A stretch of DNA of 64,000 bases from Coptis chinensis (Eukaryota > Streptophyta > Magnoliopsida > Ranunculales > Ranunculaceae): positions 60,161,501 through 60,225,500 of the forward strand of contig CM027377.1 of assembly GCA_015680905.1 (NCBI GenBank), written 5' to 3'. Below the pieces are notes generated by a model. That model saw only the letters and a program-made list of their open reading frames with translations, was not told where the DNA came from and made no database searches. The translations under genes and the position numbers were made by a program. This document shows positions 10,014 to 21,610 of the stretch, piece by piece (the first letter of the stretch is position 1; each line of letters opens with the position of its first letter).

Positions 10014-12289
10014 TCATTCAAAGCTGACAAGACTAAGAAATATTTGCCAAATTTTCAGTGGCCAGGGGATCAAGTACGCTTTCCACAATGGCTCCAGTAA
10101 TAGGTTCAGAAGAAGTACCAGCAATGATTCGATCAAGAGGGCTCTCCACGATCTATACAGAAGAAGTACCCAAAAAAGGAACATCACATGCATCTTCAGG
10201 TACATCTAACACTGGTGTACCTGAAGCCCCGCGTTCATGTTCATCCTTCAAAGCTGAATACGCTTTCTCTAGCTCCACATAGTCAAAATCCAGAGCATTG
10301 TAAGCATCATTCGCTTCTTGAGCGACCTCTTTACAGCATTTTTCATAGTTCGTAACTATCACGAGCTCCGTCTTCATTTGAGCAAGTTTATTACCCACTA
10401 TGACCTTATCCAAACAAGCGTCACGGTACTTTGACTTCAGTTCATCAAACTCTTTCTTCTCGGCCGCCTGAACGAGTTGGACGTTCTTTAGCTCTTCCCT
10501 TAGCCCGTCAACAACAACCTTCTCTGACTCAGCAATTTGGGAAATCTCTTTAAGCTTGCGATACTCACTGATCAGCTACACAAAATTACAATATTCAAAC
10601 GGATCAATTACAAGAAACAAGGCAGAATCCAAACACTGCTTACAAAGCATTAAGATAGATCCATCAACCTCAGATTTTCCTTTAAGCTCTTGCCATCAAG
10701 ATCACTCCGGTCACCATCCAGAGCGATACTCTCATGCAAGAAACCCGCCACAAGAGCTGACTTATAACTACAGTCAGAACGCTAGATAGTCCGCTTAACA
10801 CCCTGGTCATCAACATACACCAAGTTGCGGTCCAGATTGTCCTGACCCATCACAGTTTTCCTAGTCGCCTTACTCGGAACTCTTACCTTCACTGTCGGGG
10901 TACGGGCACCATAGACACCAGGTTGACCCTGACTGGCCTTAAAAGACTCCAAGTTTAGGCCACTCAAGTCGAGCGCTGCCCTGGACCTAGAAGCAAACGT
11001 AGGATGCCTCCCAGATCGCTCAGACCCAGGAGCAGATCGCCTACTCTCCGTCCTAGCACTTTTCCCAGGCCTCGCATCAGAAGGACCAGCTTTCCTCTTT
11101 AAATGGGAGTCACACACCATGATGATAATATCATCCATCACAAGTGGAGAACCCTCCCTCTGGTGCCTCTCAGAGTCCCTAGGAGCGACCTCTGCACTCC
11201 CCCCAGTACGAGGCATAGGTAGCCTAACCGACCAGCCCCACTCCCCGAACTGCCAGCTTCACCCCCAGTCTTCCCTGGGCCACCACGAGCCCGCCGATGA
11301 TCTTCCTGGGTAAGAAAATCACTTGGTTCCCTCTCTATTTCAAATTCAGCTTCTGAGCTCAACACAATAGCAGATCGTTCCCTTCTCTTCTGTTGCCTCC
11401 TCTTCGACCTGATACCTAGCTTGACCACCACGTTCAGTGAAGTAGTTCGCTACACTCGTCAGTATCTCCCTCTTCTCGGATTGTCTAAGTCGTGCAAATC
11501 TCTCGATCTCACCACGGAATCCTTGGTTCATAATAACAACGTCTGCAAAACAAACAAACCAAATATCATAACCAACAACAAAATGATATACGTAATGAAC
11601 ACAAGTACAAACACTAGTACGTACATACCATCAAAATTACAACTCCTACATCGCAAACTACTTCCAACCACACAGTACTTCCCCATGAATAACAACGGGC
11701 GGTCTTTGCTCCCAAGACTCGTTGCTAACTCCATCCAAAACAGACGACTTACCTGTCATGGTTTGTAAACTAAAATTGTTCGACCTAGATCACTTCACAG
11801 CGAAATGCTTGAGCACATCATCGAGTCCGATATCATACTCCCCCGACTCGTTCAACATATCAAAAACCCTAAACAACCTCTAGCTATTTCCAACGAACTG
11901 ATAGGGAGCCTTACCATTGTAGTTCAACACATCACAGGTCAATTTTGAGAACGGCAATTGCAGTCCTACCCTCAATTGTCCCACACATACAATGACCCCC
12001 TATTTATCGGTAAAAAACTATTGTTAAACACGTTATCAACATTACTCAGGTCGTGTATCTCCAGGTTGGGGATGTTAATATCGAATCTTGACCTAATATC
12101 TACAAAATTCGTGATTACACTTCTATTTATAACCCTAGGTGGTAAGCTACTGGAAGAAGAACCGTCCTCTCCTTCGTTGCCACACGAAATAGCAACAACA
12201 GACTCAGAAACCTCTTCCTCAACCATATTCTCAGATCCTAGCGATCTCTCCATAATTTCATCAGAACGTGTATCATCAAAATCAGACAT
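10014..12289 (-). pseudogene. Antisense ORF of the Tat element, spliced, decayed
   Basis: A gene-like structure runs against the element. It starts with an ATG at 12289 and an acidic N-terminus (Glu/Ser-rich, about 12289-12150). A conserved-looking block, LRVGLQLPFSKLTCDVLNYN, lies near 11945-11890. A predicted intron with GTATGTAC donor and TTTGCAG acceptor spans about 11627-11542. A charged Lys/Arg/Ser-rich stretch (11216-10782) and a coiled-coil-like C-terminal region (10560-10014) follow. In-frame stops near 11892, 11795, 11665 and others show it is dead. Known Tat elements (Retand, Grande) carry an antisense ORF of unknown function at this position, and I assign it by that position and layout. 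The + strand open stretches at 11421-11768 and 11958-12344 are shadows. Confidence 0.6.
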
Positions 12290-12668
12290 CCTTTACACTA
12301 GAAAGATTACAACCTTAACACGAAAACGCTATCTACGAAAGTGAGAGAAGCAAAAATGGCAAGAGAACTAACCTGGATGCCCAACTGCTCTAAAAATGTG
12401 AAGAAAAGGTAAACTCTTCAGTTCCCAAAAATGTCTTATACAAGCCGCCCATTCAGTTCCCAACGCAAGCCATCATTGCACCAAAACCTAGAGTGACACG
12501 TCTTCTTATGCGTTGTCTTTTCAAGTACGTGCTATTTTCACCCACCCTAAACCGAAGCAGTTGCTATTCACATTCAAAAAATGCCCACACCCTCACATGT
12601 GCCATACACGTGTCACCGTTCTCTCTCAATAGATTGTTATTCCAGCTATAGCCCTACTGAGATGGGGC
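12290..12668. other. Leader between antisense ORF and 3' LTR
   Basis: No coding sequence. It ends in the purine-rich GAGATGGGGC immediately before the 3' LTR, which would serve as the polypurine tract for plus-strand DNA priming of the Tat element. It would also be the 5' leader of the antisense ORF if that was transcribed from the LTR side. Confidence 0.5.
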
Positions 12669-12670
12669 TG

Positions 12671-13236
12671 TGTGAGGGAATAATATCCACATCCAATAGA
12701 TATCAAACACGTGTCTAGCACAATAAAACTACCAACCAACCTCATATCCTCGTCTTCTGAGCTCACTCCATAGTGACTCGACTCAAGGCAAGCGACCTAT
12801 GCAACTCGCGCTCAAAGTGATGTCACCAACAACCGATATTGGGTACTCGTCCTGCGAGATCGCTTCAAAGTGACTCAAGTAGAGTAGACACTCTCACTTA
12901 GAATTGATCTCATCAGTATTCACTCTCCTCATCCCACAACGGATAGTAATGTATGTCTTTATGACTGTCATCAAGACTTGAGCTTCAGGTACGCATCACA
13001 GTAAATACTCATAACTCGCCTTCATGGCTCCCAAGTGACCTGAAGACCTAGATCTGACCTGACGCGAGAGAGCGGGAGGTGCGGGCACCTTGCTTATATA
13101 AAGAGGATGAGGAACTACGTCTGACCTGATTCAAGTCTCCTCCCAGCAGAGAGAACTTGATACGTAGGCAGTTCGTCCAAACGAACTCAGCCAAACCCAA
13201 TCAAACAATCCTTTCTCCTCCAAATTGCCTACATCA
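12671..13236 (+). mobile_element. 3' LTR of the Tat element, 566 bp
   Basis: Starts TGTGAGGGAATAATATCC and ends GCCTACATCA, giving TG...CA termini, with a polypurine stretch just before. A TATATAAA box at 13095-13102 is followed by a leader rich in CTCCTCCCAG. It is the only copy in the window, so the boundaries rest on the termini and the polypurine tract rather than on comparison with a second LTR. The TSD cannot be checked because the 5' end is missing. Confidence 0.62.
13095..13102 (+). promoter_or_regulatory. TATA box of the Tat 3' LTR
   Basis: TATATAAA, 135 bp from the LTR end, in the expected place for a plant LTR promoter. Inferred from sequence only. Confidence 0.5.
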
Positions 13237-13607
13237 GTAAGGTTAAACGAAATATAACATTTACAGAATCAATGCCACTTTTAGTGAAGAGATTGAAGTT
13301 TTAGCATGAGAGTGATGAAAATTGGAGTGTATGCTCCAACAAAAAAGACGAGCATTTTTTTTTGGGTGAATTGTTTTGGAATATGAGGAGTGTTAGTTTG
13401 AGAAGTAGGGGCACGTGATGCTTTCCACGTTAGTTTGTTCTCTATAGTTTGTTCAAAATTGTTTGTTCACGTAGAAAAACTCCGAAGTTATTAACAACTT
13501 ATTACCATTTGTGACTCTTCAATTAGAGAGAGGGAAATAAGGCATCTGGCTCAACTTTAGGAACTACATTCTGTGGGGAGGCACGCCTCATTATATTAGT
13601 AGAGATG

Positions 13608-13912
13608 TGTTAGATAATTTCAGCCCAATTTCTAGGTGTGTCGTACACTCATGCCTATGTTCTCTCCCCGAGCCTCTTCTAATATTTATTGAATTTGTCT
13701 AGCTTATGAATAAATTGGTAATTTGACATGGTATTGAAGTTCATATTATAAGAGGTCTCGGGTTCAAGTCTTGCCAGGTGAAGTTGTACAAATCAAATAA
13801 AAAACTGTGCACCTGTGATTATTTCCAATTAATGTGTCCGGCTGAGGGATAGTGTTGAAATTATTCCACCCAAATTTCTAGTTGTATTCCATCTATGTTT
13901 TCTCCCCAAGCC
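13608..13912 (+). mobile_element. TRIM-like miniature LTR element
   Basis: The left repeat (13608-13728) starts TGTTAGATAATTTCAGCCC and ends TTTGACA. It is followed directly by TGGTATTGAAGTT, a diverged initiator-Met tRNA primer-binding site. About 110 bp of non-coding interior ends in the purine-rich GGCTGAGGGATAG. A second repeat then begins at 13853 with TGTTGAAATTATTCCACCC and matches the first through CTCCCCAAGCC (about 13912), after which similarity is lost. Very short LTRs, a Met PBS, a polypurine tract and no coding capacity are the known features of TRIM elements. The right end is truncated or too diverged to define. Confidence 0.6.
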
Positions 13913-16220
13913 TTGAATTGTGTGTTCATTTATTTTTATTTTTTTTGATAATTTTAATTTTATTGATGGTCAAGTGCAAAACACAATTACAAAAAGTGAG
14001 TGAGTTCCTCACGTACACTATAGGAAGAGAACTAAACATTTGTAGAATCACTCTACTCTTCAGGTCCCTCTAAAGGAGAATGGAAATTTGACTCTCAGTA
14101 CGATAATTGGCACGCCCTTACTGCCTCGAGATACTATTCAGTGGTGTATTACATGTTTATCTAGGTGTGTTCCTTCAAAATATTTCTCCTCAGTGACCTA
14201 CCTACAGCAAATCAATGTCTATACTATCCTAGAGCAATACATTTCCTTTTAATTTCCACGCAATTTCCTGAAGAAGAGGACAACGCTCTCTGAGCCCAAA
14301 AATCTTCCACAACTGCAAAGAATCCCCACAAACATAATTTCATCGCCGCCTATACATGCAAACAAAGTGCTCTAATAATGGAGAAGCGCATCTAATCTCA
14401 TTTACGTCTCATCACTCATGAGTCACTTTTAGCTTAATATAACCTTGTCTTCTCACATGTTCTCACCTTCCTAATAAGCTAAAGGACACTAACTTGTGTT
14501 TAGAGAACCAGCCAAAATACCGTCCTTAGAAAAACCATCACGTGAAATCCTTTTCAAGCACAACTCTCTTTCTCTTCTCCGTACTTGACAAAATTTATGT
14601 GCAAACAAACACCATTCTATAATATAATGCTGTCATAATAATAATACTGTTATAACTCGAAGCCAACCTTGGATTACGTCTCCCTCCTCAAATTCCTTTC
14701 CCCATCAATAGTTTCATTCCTTCTTGTCCTCCCTGGTTATCCAATAGACTAAAGGTTCTCTCCCAACAACTTTCACTAACCATTATATGCACCAGCACAA
14801 CGAACACTTTTAAGGCAGTTGCAGCATCATACTTGACAGTGCTAGTCGAAAGGATATCAAAGCGAGGAGGGAAGTTTTGTATGCAGACATGTTTGGCTCA
14901 AATAGTGTTCTATCAAGTAAGCTCAAACTTTACCTGCTGGTGTACCAGGATATACATATGCATTTTTCGAACTTTCCAACTTACTTAAAAAAATAGCCCA
15001 AAAAAGTATAAATGACCCGTTTAACAATCAAGTTCCTTGGAAGTGTAAGACACTCTTTCTTCTTTTGTTGTTGTTTTTGATTAAGTAGATGACAAGAAGT
15101 TATTTGAACAGGTTTATCGTTTTGGTTTTAGTAGCTTTGACACCCTCCCTTCATAACTTCCATTGTGAACAAAGTTTCTTTCTCTACTTATTTGAAGTTT
15201 GTTTTCAATTTGCTATGTTAACAAATGAAGTTCTTCTCTGTTTGATTCTGCTACATATTATCTCACTACTAGTGTGCTGCATGACTTGCGTTTTTCATGG
15301 TCTACAATGTTCTTATAGAGAAGTCCTTGTAAGTGGCTCATGTGCAAGTTGTTCAGGATAAGAAAAATGGATGCAAGAGTACTTAATAGTAATAATTTCG
15401 TTTACTTCAATATAGCTGTTCCATTGTGAAGGGCAGGATCAGATCCCAACCTCTTTCTCAAGGCTTGACCAGTAGGCCACTAGAAACCTTTAAGCCTAAC
15501 GGGAGTCAGAAACTCGGAATAGTGGAATTCTGAAATGTTAAGAAAATGTGAAACAGAACCCCTTATGCATTATGCATTATTTCTCATCTTAGCCAAACTA
15601 TGCAGTCTGAACTCTGAACTTAACTATCGAGTATCGACATCACTGCATATTCATGGTTGGCAGGGCACTAGGATATTTTCTCAAGTTAAAATATGGGCTT
15701 TACTGAACTTAACTGTGATGCGCAGTGACTGAACAAAAGATCCACGAAAAGTATGGACAGTGACATGAATCCAATTAGATCTAGGAGGTTGGACACAATC
15801 AATGGTACTGCCACCTGGATTGTTAAACTGTACCCGTGTTCTACTTCATGAATAACTAAGATTTTCAAAATCCAGTGCGTAAGGAGCATTTTTTTCACTG
15901 AATCTATCAGATATAGAACTATGTGAAAAGAATTGAACTCCATTTTTAAGTGTTAATAGTTAGACTCTGTAGGTAATCTGTATGTTGTGGACTATTTTAT
16001 TCCAAAAAGACTGGATTATTATACTTGAAGAGTTGGCTTTATGCTATATAAAGTAACTGTGTGAATTTCCCAATTCCATGGGAGACGGACACAGCATCCA
16101 AAAGCCATTGGAGCTGCATGCTAAAAGGATAACTATGATTCTATTTCCCAACCAAACTGTACCTGCAATAGTTGGATTATACAATGAAGGGTCTCAAAAA
16201 GCAGGTAGACCAATCACGAG
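13913..16220. other. No gene recognised
   Basis: AT-rich sequence without a supportable gene, RNA or complete repeat. Open stretches at 13882-14073, 15089-15361 and 15535-15732 have no recognisable domain, no splice context and no neighbour support. This may be ordinary intergenic or old repeat sequence upstream of the ABCC gene. Confidence 0.5.
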
Positions 16221-16225
16221 TATTT

Positions 16226-16921
16226 TGTTGTATGCAGATAAAAGAAAACAATAGAAGACAAGGATAGAATAAAAGGTAATAACCAAGTAGGATTAGATTA
16301 GGTCTGTCCTTAAGGAAAGATTTAAGCCCCCTTCCAATGGTGCGAGAAAAGGGCGGTGGCGTCTTTCTCCACGGGATTCAATGTCTTCCTCACAGGATTC
16401 AATGGACTTTGCACTAGAACAGACTACCCTCTAGAACAGCAATATAACTCTCTCTGGCGGCTGACAGGAAGAAGAGAAGAAGAATAGGTGTGAATCTCTG
16501 TTTATGAGAAGTGGGATGAAGACAGATAGAGTATTCACGATTTACGGTTTTCTCTTGAATTGGATTATTTGGTGTGTATATAGAAGGCGGAAAGACGACT
16601 TCTCTCTCGATATAGAGGCAGCAGCAGCACGACTTCTGGTATACACGAGTTCTCTCTCTCTCTCTCTCTATAAACACTACCCACTAGACAAAGCAGCCCA
16701 GCCCGGGAACCCGACGCGACGCGACTTCGGTCGGGCAGGGGTAATGCGATGTGGGCTTTGGGTGAGTCCTCCCTCCTAACACAAAAGCCTTTGTACCCTA
16801 AGGAAGCGGCACGCCCTTATGCTGAGGATCACCTCATATACCTCACTTGCTAGTGGTGATTCACCAATGTGGGACTAAACAACACACAAGTATTTTGAAA
16901 TACTCATTAGAGATTCCAACA
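16226..16921 (-). repeat. 3' LTR of the copia element (696 bp)
   Basis: On the + strand it reads from TGTTGTATGCAG to GATTCCAACA. It shares with the other LTR the AGAGTATTCACGATTTA segment and the final stretch from CACGCCCTTATGCT onward. It differs by many short indels, mainly at CG-containing spots. Confidence 0.92.
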
Positions 16922-16936
16922 ATCCCCCACTATTTC
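16922..16936 (-). promoter_or_regulatory. Polypurine tract of the copia element
   Basis: Minus-strand AATAGTGGGGGAT lies directly before the 3' LTR, the position expected for plus-strand priming. A second near-identical copy (AATAGTGGGGGAC) lies about 30 bp further inside, at 16950-16963. Confidence 0.8.
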
Positions 16937-17638
16937 AAAATACTAATAGTCCCCCACTATTTTAGAATAGGATATTACAAAAGAAATGGGTTAACAAAAT
17001 GCCAGAGAGAATCGAAAAAACAATGTATAAAGATATTGGTGCTTTTCGGGCTTGAACCAGTCATAGGGTAACATGTCTTATAATACGTGAAAGTGGTGGA
17101 TTAAAAAATCTTTGAACCAACATTCCCTTGTAGTAAAATAGAGGACATGCACCCACATTGCTCTTTCATTATATATATTACTCGCGGTGTTGCTTTTTGG
17201 CCCTCATACGCTACTGTGTTATGTGAATGCTCTAGAGTACTTGCCTGAATACTCATAAGAACCAACCCAGTTCTACATTCACGTAGGTGGATATCCATCA
17301 AGTGTACATAGCAGTTAAAATACACTATCTCATAAAAATAATGGACTATGGATTCCATTAAGAGTAAAATAACTTATCATTTTCTCATTGCTATTCAAGT
17401 TATACAAAGTATACAATAATGATATCTAGTCATAGGGTGGGACGTCTCAAAGAAAGACAATAGCATACCAGAGCGACGAGGTGACTTGTTTTTCCCTTTG
17501 AACCTACTTCATGGGATCTCCAATCACATAGGTGGGGTTGCCGTCGTCGATTCGCGCCTATCTAAGGCAAAAGTCCCATCCCCTCGACGTATTAACCACT
17601 TGTCTCTGTTAAGTGGTTTTGTCGAGGATCGGCCAAAT

Positions 17639-18170
17639 TTAACTCGACCTCACATAATCTAGAGCCACAACTCCATATTCAGTGATTTGCTTTATAGACC
17701 GTAGTCTCGGGCGAATATGCCCGCTTTTCCCATTATACAATTTGCTCTTTGCCTTTGCTATTCGCGGCCCGTGAATACAATGCATATGTACGGAGAGGGC
17801 GGTTTTGTACCAATAGGAAGATCGCCAAGAGGTTTCTAAGCCACTTTCGGCCTCAAGACTTGCTTTATCTAAAGCAATAAGCTCGGACTCCATGGTTAAA
17901 CGAGCTATCAAGGTCCTTAGAAGATTTCCAAGCGACCGCACCTCCACCTAGGGTGAAAATATAACCACTAGTGGACTTGATATCATGAGAATCGGATATC
18001 CGGTTTGCATCACAATAACCCTATCACGGTGGAGTTTGTCTAAACCTTATGCCATAATTCATTGTTCCTCTCAAATTCTTGGCTGGTCTCTAAGGCACTC
18101 CAATGTTCCTGGCTAGGACAATGAGTGTATCTGCTTAGCCTGCTAACTGCATAAGCAATGTCAGGTCTAG
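17639..18170 (-). pseudogene. Copia RNase H remnant
   Basis: Minus-strand coding of the copia RNase H region follows the RT: a broken stretch near 18120-17950, then [15 protein letters not shown] near 17890-17845, which corresponds to the family's A/TEAEYIA helix region. Stops and frameshifts separate the parts. About 17100-17600 is a diverged 3' leader without coding sense. Confidence 0.6.
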
Positions 18171-18179
18171 TGCAATTCA

Positions 18180-18829
18180 TCAAGTACATGAGACTACCAA
18201 TAATTTAGGCAATCTAGACTGAAGGACACCATGTTGAGCATTTTTCTGAAGTTCACTATTTGCCTCATAAGGTGTCGACATAGGCTTACTATCATAAAAG
18301 TTAAACTTCTTCAAAAACTTCTCAACATAATGCTCTTGTGAAAGCATATAGCCATCACAGTTTCTGATGATTTTGATTCCAAGAATCACATCAGCTTCTC
18401 CCAAATTCTTCATTTCAAATTGGGAGGATAAAAACATCTTGGTGTTTCTCACAACATCAAGGCTAGGACTCATGATTAACATGTCATCCACATATAGACA
18501 GATAATCACATATGTATTCACATCAAAAGATTTAAAGTAAATATATTTATCAGTATCATTTATGTGATATCCATTAGACATCATGACACTGTCAAACTTT
18601 TCATGCCATTGTTTTGGCGCTTGTTTCAACCCATATAAAGACTTAACTAACTTGCATACCTTATGCTCATTCCCCGGTACTATCGTACCCTCGTCGCATC
18701 ATATATATTTTTTTCATCAAGATCACCATTCAAAAAATGCGGTTTTTACATCCATTTGATGAATAAATAAATTATGAATAGCGACTAGAGCCATTAGAAC
18801 TCTTATAGAAGAAATCCTGGATTACAGAG
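18180..18829 (-). pseudogene. Copia reverse transcriptase, palm and thumb
   Basis: The open part (18629-18180) begins at the LKQAPKQWHEKF region and contains ICLYVDDMLIM with both catalytic aspartates. It then runs through FEMKNLGEADVILGIKI, LSQEHYVEKFLKKF and the PMSTPYE linker. The upstream part (18829-18630) is frameshifted, but the equivalents of QMDVKTAFLNGDLDEE can be followed. The N-terminal RT portion is disrupted by the inverted duplication at 18830-19029. Confidence 0.85.
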
Positions 18830-19029
18830 GCATAAGTATCAAAATAGTCGATGCCTTTTTGCGGGAGAATCCCTTGACTACAAGTCTAGCCTTGTATTTC
18901 TCAATGGAACCATCTAGTTTCAATTTCTTCAAAAAGAAATTGAAACTAGATGGTTCCATCGAGAAATACAAGGCTGGGACTTGTAGTCAAGGATCGAAAA
19001 AAGGCATCGACTATTTTGATACTTATGCT
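18830..19029. repeat. 200-bp fold-back (inverted duplication) inside the copia RT
   Basis: Two arms of about 100 bp (18830-18929 and 18934-19029) are reverse complements around a CAAA loop. The inner part, TTTCAATTTCTT / AAGAAATTGAAA, is perfect. The outer arms differ by a few substitutions and a short indel. The left arm encodes on the minus strand, and the right arm on the + strand, the same RT segment (KKLKLDGSIEKYKA ... GIDYFDTYA). The right arm is therefore an inverted extra copy that replaces normal RT sequence next to WEIVDLP. Confidence 0.93.
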
Positions 19030-20620
19030 CCCCAGAGGTAGATCAACTATCTCCCATGTGTGATTAGCTATAATCGAATCTAGTTCGAGTGTATAGCATC
19101 CTTCCCGAAAGGAGCATCTCGAGAACCGATTTGCCTCATTATCGTCCACGGGATCATCATCAAGAAGAAATGTGTAAAAGTCATCACCAAAATTGGTGGA
19201 TTTCTGTCTCTTTTACTCTTCCGAATTTCTTGTTGAGAAATTTCGGGGATATGTTGATTGTTGTTCACTAGGAGCAACCAACCTCTCAATGCCAATTTTC
19301 AAAGGAAACAAATTCTCAAAGAAATCAAGCATTTTTACTCTCTATAATAGTGTTAGCATCGACAAGGTTAATATTAGATTTTACTACTAAAATCTATATG
19401 CAACACTATTATGAGCATAACCAATGAACATACAATCAGCGGATTCTAGGTCCCAATTTTTCTCTTTTTAGGTTCATTCACAAGAACCTTAGCAAGACAC
19501 CCCCACATTTTTAAGTATGTCGGGTTAGGTACATGACCTTTCCATAACTTCATATGGTGTCTTATTCCCTGTTTTCTTGTTGGGTATCCTATTCTCAGAT
19601 ATGGCAAGCAGATAGGATTGCTTCCCCCACAAGTTCGGGAAGCTCCGAACTTACAAGCATAGCATTCATCATCTCTTTTTAGTGTTCGTTTTTCCGTTTG
19701 GCTACTCCATTTAGACTCGAGGAGAGTATGGTGGAGTAGTCTCATGAATAATGTCACTCTTGTCACAAAAGTCCCGGAAGGGGTTAGACTCATATTCTCC
19801 ACCCCTATCGGATCGAAGTCTCTTAATCTTACAGTTAAAGCCGGTTTTCAACTTCGACTTTGTACTTGAGAAACATCTCACCGCCTCATGCTTGTGTCTA
19901 AGTAAATATACCATGGTGTACCTAGAGAAGTCATCTATGAATGTAATATAATAAAACTTCCCCCCTACAGACATGGTACTTCCGAATTCACCCAAACTGT
20001 ATGAATAAGAGTTAGTAATCCGGTTTTTATCTCTAGACACGGTTCTGCGGGGTTTCTTTCGTGGCTTTAGTCTCAAAGACATATCTCACATTTATCATTA
20101 GAAATATCGTAAATATCGGACAATAAAACCACATGCTTTCATCCTTTTCATATCTTGAACATTCACATCTCCTAGTCTACCATGCCATATATTAAAAGAG
20201 TCAAGCAAGTAAGCGTATGCATTCATTCTTATTAATAATAATGTTGTCAAGTACATTCAACATGAAAAGACCCTTTGTTATTACAATAACCTTTACCAAC
20301 AAAACCCTCATTCTTTGTCGAACAAACTTGTCACTCTCAAAAGTCACCTTGGACTTGACTTTTCCCAAGGTGACATTGTAAATCGATTCTAACGAATCTC
20401 GGGAACATGAAGAACATTACTAAGTAAAAGGGTTTTCCCGAAGTTAACCGGAAGAACCTTGCCTGTTCCTTCAACAGGAACGGACCTAGAGTCACCCATA
20501 TAGACCTTTTCATCTTTCACTAGTATGTAGTCCGAGAAGGTTTCAACATCACCACAAACGCATGGTGGCACCACCGGAATCTAGTACCCAGTTCCTCTTC
20601 CCGGTGGCTATGAACACTTG
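19030..20620 (-). pseudogene. Copia integrase and linker to RT
   Basis: The minus-strand integrase core is readable as FGSTMSVGGKFYYITFIDDF then KRLRSDRGGEYESNPF (19960-19790), with catalytic-type D, D and E surroundings, and continues to TPPYSP. The GAG-pre-integrase and protease region lies near 20574-20389 (LPVNFGKTLLLSNVLHVPEI). The stretch 19802-19446 covers the integrase C-terminus (KMWGCLAKVLVNEPKK). Frameshifts break it into at least four pieces. Confidence 0.8.
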
Positions 20621-20692
20621 TGACACCAAAGAAGAACAATATCATCTCCCTCAACTAGATTAGCATTGGGAGGATAATCGGTGTCTTTCTTG

Positions 20693-21591
20693 TTATGACC
20701 GAAAAACCCTATGTCCGGGGTTTACCACAAACATAACAATTTCTATTGCGCACCACTCCCTTTTAAAAGAAGTGCCTTTGACCTTGAAATTCTTATTTTT
20801 GTTGTATACTTCCGGTTTTAGAGGTTTTGTTAGATTTTTGGGATTACCTTCAATGATATTGGCTTTACAATGGAATTCCTTAGACAACACCTCATCCCGA
20901 AGTCTTGTTCTTTTCCTCTATGTGAATGTGAATGATCACATCCCTCAAGAGTCATCGCTACGCTTAATGCTTCATACTATTTTTATAGTGTTTCCAAGAC
21001 TGGGGAGTTTCTCAATCAAACATCCAAAGAACAAAGGTTTCGGGTAAATTAATACCCCGGTTTTCAAATCATTAATCAAGACATGAAAATCATGGATTTG
21101 AGACGTTACATCTCTATCCTCTCTCATATGGAACTTTAGAAAAGTCCCAATAGCATATTTCTGAGTACCAGCATCCTCTATTATGTATTTCTTGTTCAAA
21201 CTCTCCCATATATCATGTGCATTCTTATTTGAACAATAAATATCAAAAATTTCATTGGACAAGGCCATGACGACATACCTTATTCCCATTGAGCCAAGCA
21301 GCTTGATTTCTTTCGAAATCATTAGAACCCTCCACGGGTGCTTTCGAAATCATTAGAACCCTCCACGGGTGCTGTATCAGTGAGATACTTTGCATAGTTG
21401 AGTACATCTAGGGCTGTGAACACCCTTTCTCTCCATCTCTTGAAGTGTGAACCGTTGAAGGATTCAATCTTTGACACATTAGGTAAGTTGCGAGCATTCA
21501 AGAGAGGTGCAAAGATCTCTCATGTAGGCTAAGTAACTTCCATGACTCGCATTGGTTTCTTTGATCGTGGTGGTGTCAACGGTGTAGACAT
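20693..21591 (-). pseudogene. Copia gag
   Basis: The start is ATG at 21591 (MSTPLTPP...), only 19 nt from the 5' LTR, but it meets a stop within about 21 codons. The conserved middle (21322-20972) reads LSNEIFDIYCSNKNAHDIWE and HMREDRDVTSQIHDF, typical of copia gag (the UBN2 family). A CCHC zinc knuckle is partly preserved in another frame near 20740-20700 (CYVCGKP). Gag packages the element RNA. This one is broken. Confidence 0.75.
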
Positions 21592-21610
21592 CTTATTCTT
21601 TCCTTAAGAT

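Larger units (their letters stand above)
3002..13236 (+). mobile_element. Decayed Tat/Retand-type Ty3/gypsy element, 5' end missing
   Basis: Order on the + strand: protease remnant, reverse transcriptase, RNase H, a second archaeal-type RNase H, integrase ending at 8592, long repeat-rich 3' region, antisense ORF relic (12289-10014), polypurine stretch and 3' LTR. Two RNase H domains and an antisense ORF between pol and the 3' LTR are known hallmarks of the plant Tat group (Retand, Grande and relatives). The element is dead: many stop codons and frameshifts, a 1577-bp solo LTR inside integrase, and no gag or 5' LTR in the window. The left part was probably removed or split by the LTR-like sequence ending at 3001. 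Confidence 0.8.

Noticed and set aside
11421-12344. Two + strand open stretches (115 and 128 codons)
   Set aside because: They are shadows of the minus-strand antisense ORF, which has a coherent exon structure.
15089-15361. 90-codon open stretch with hydrophobic segments upstream of the copia element
   Set aside because: No recognisable domain, no splice or neighbour support, and AT-rich DNA readily yields hydrophobic open stretches.
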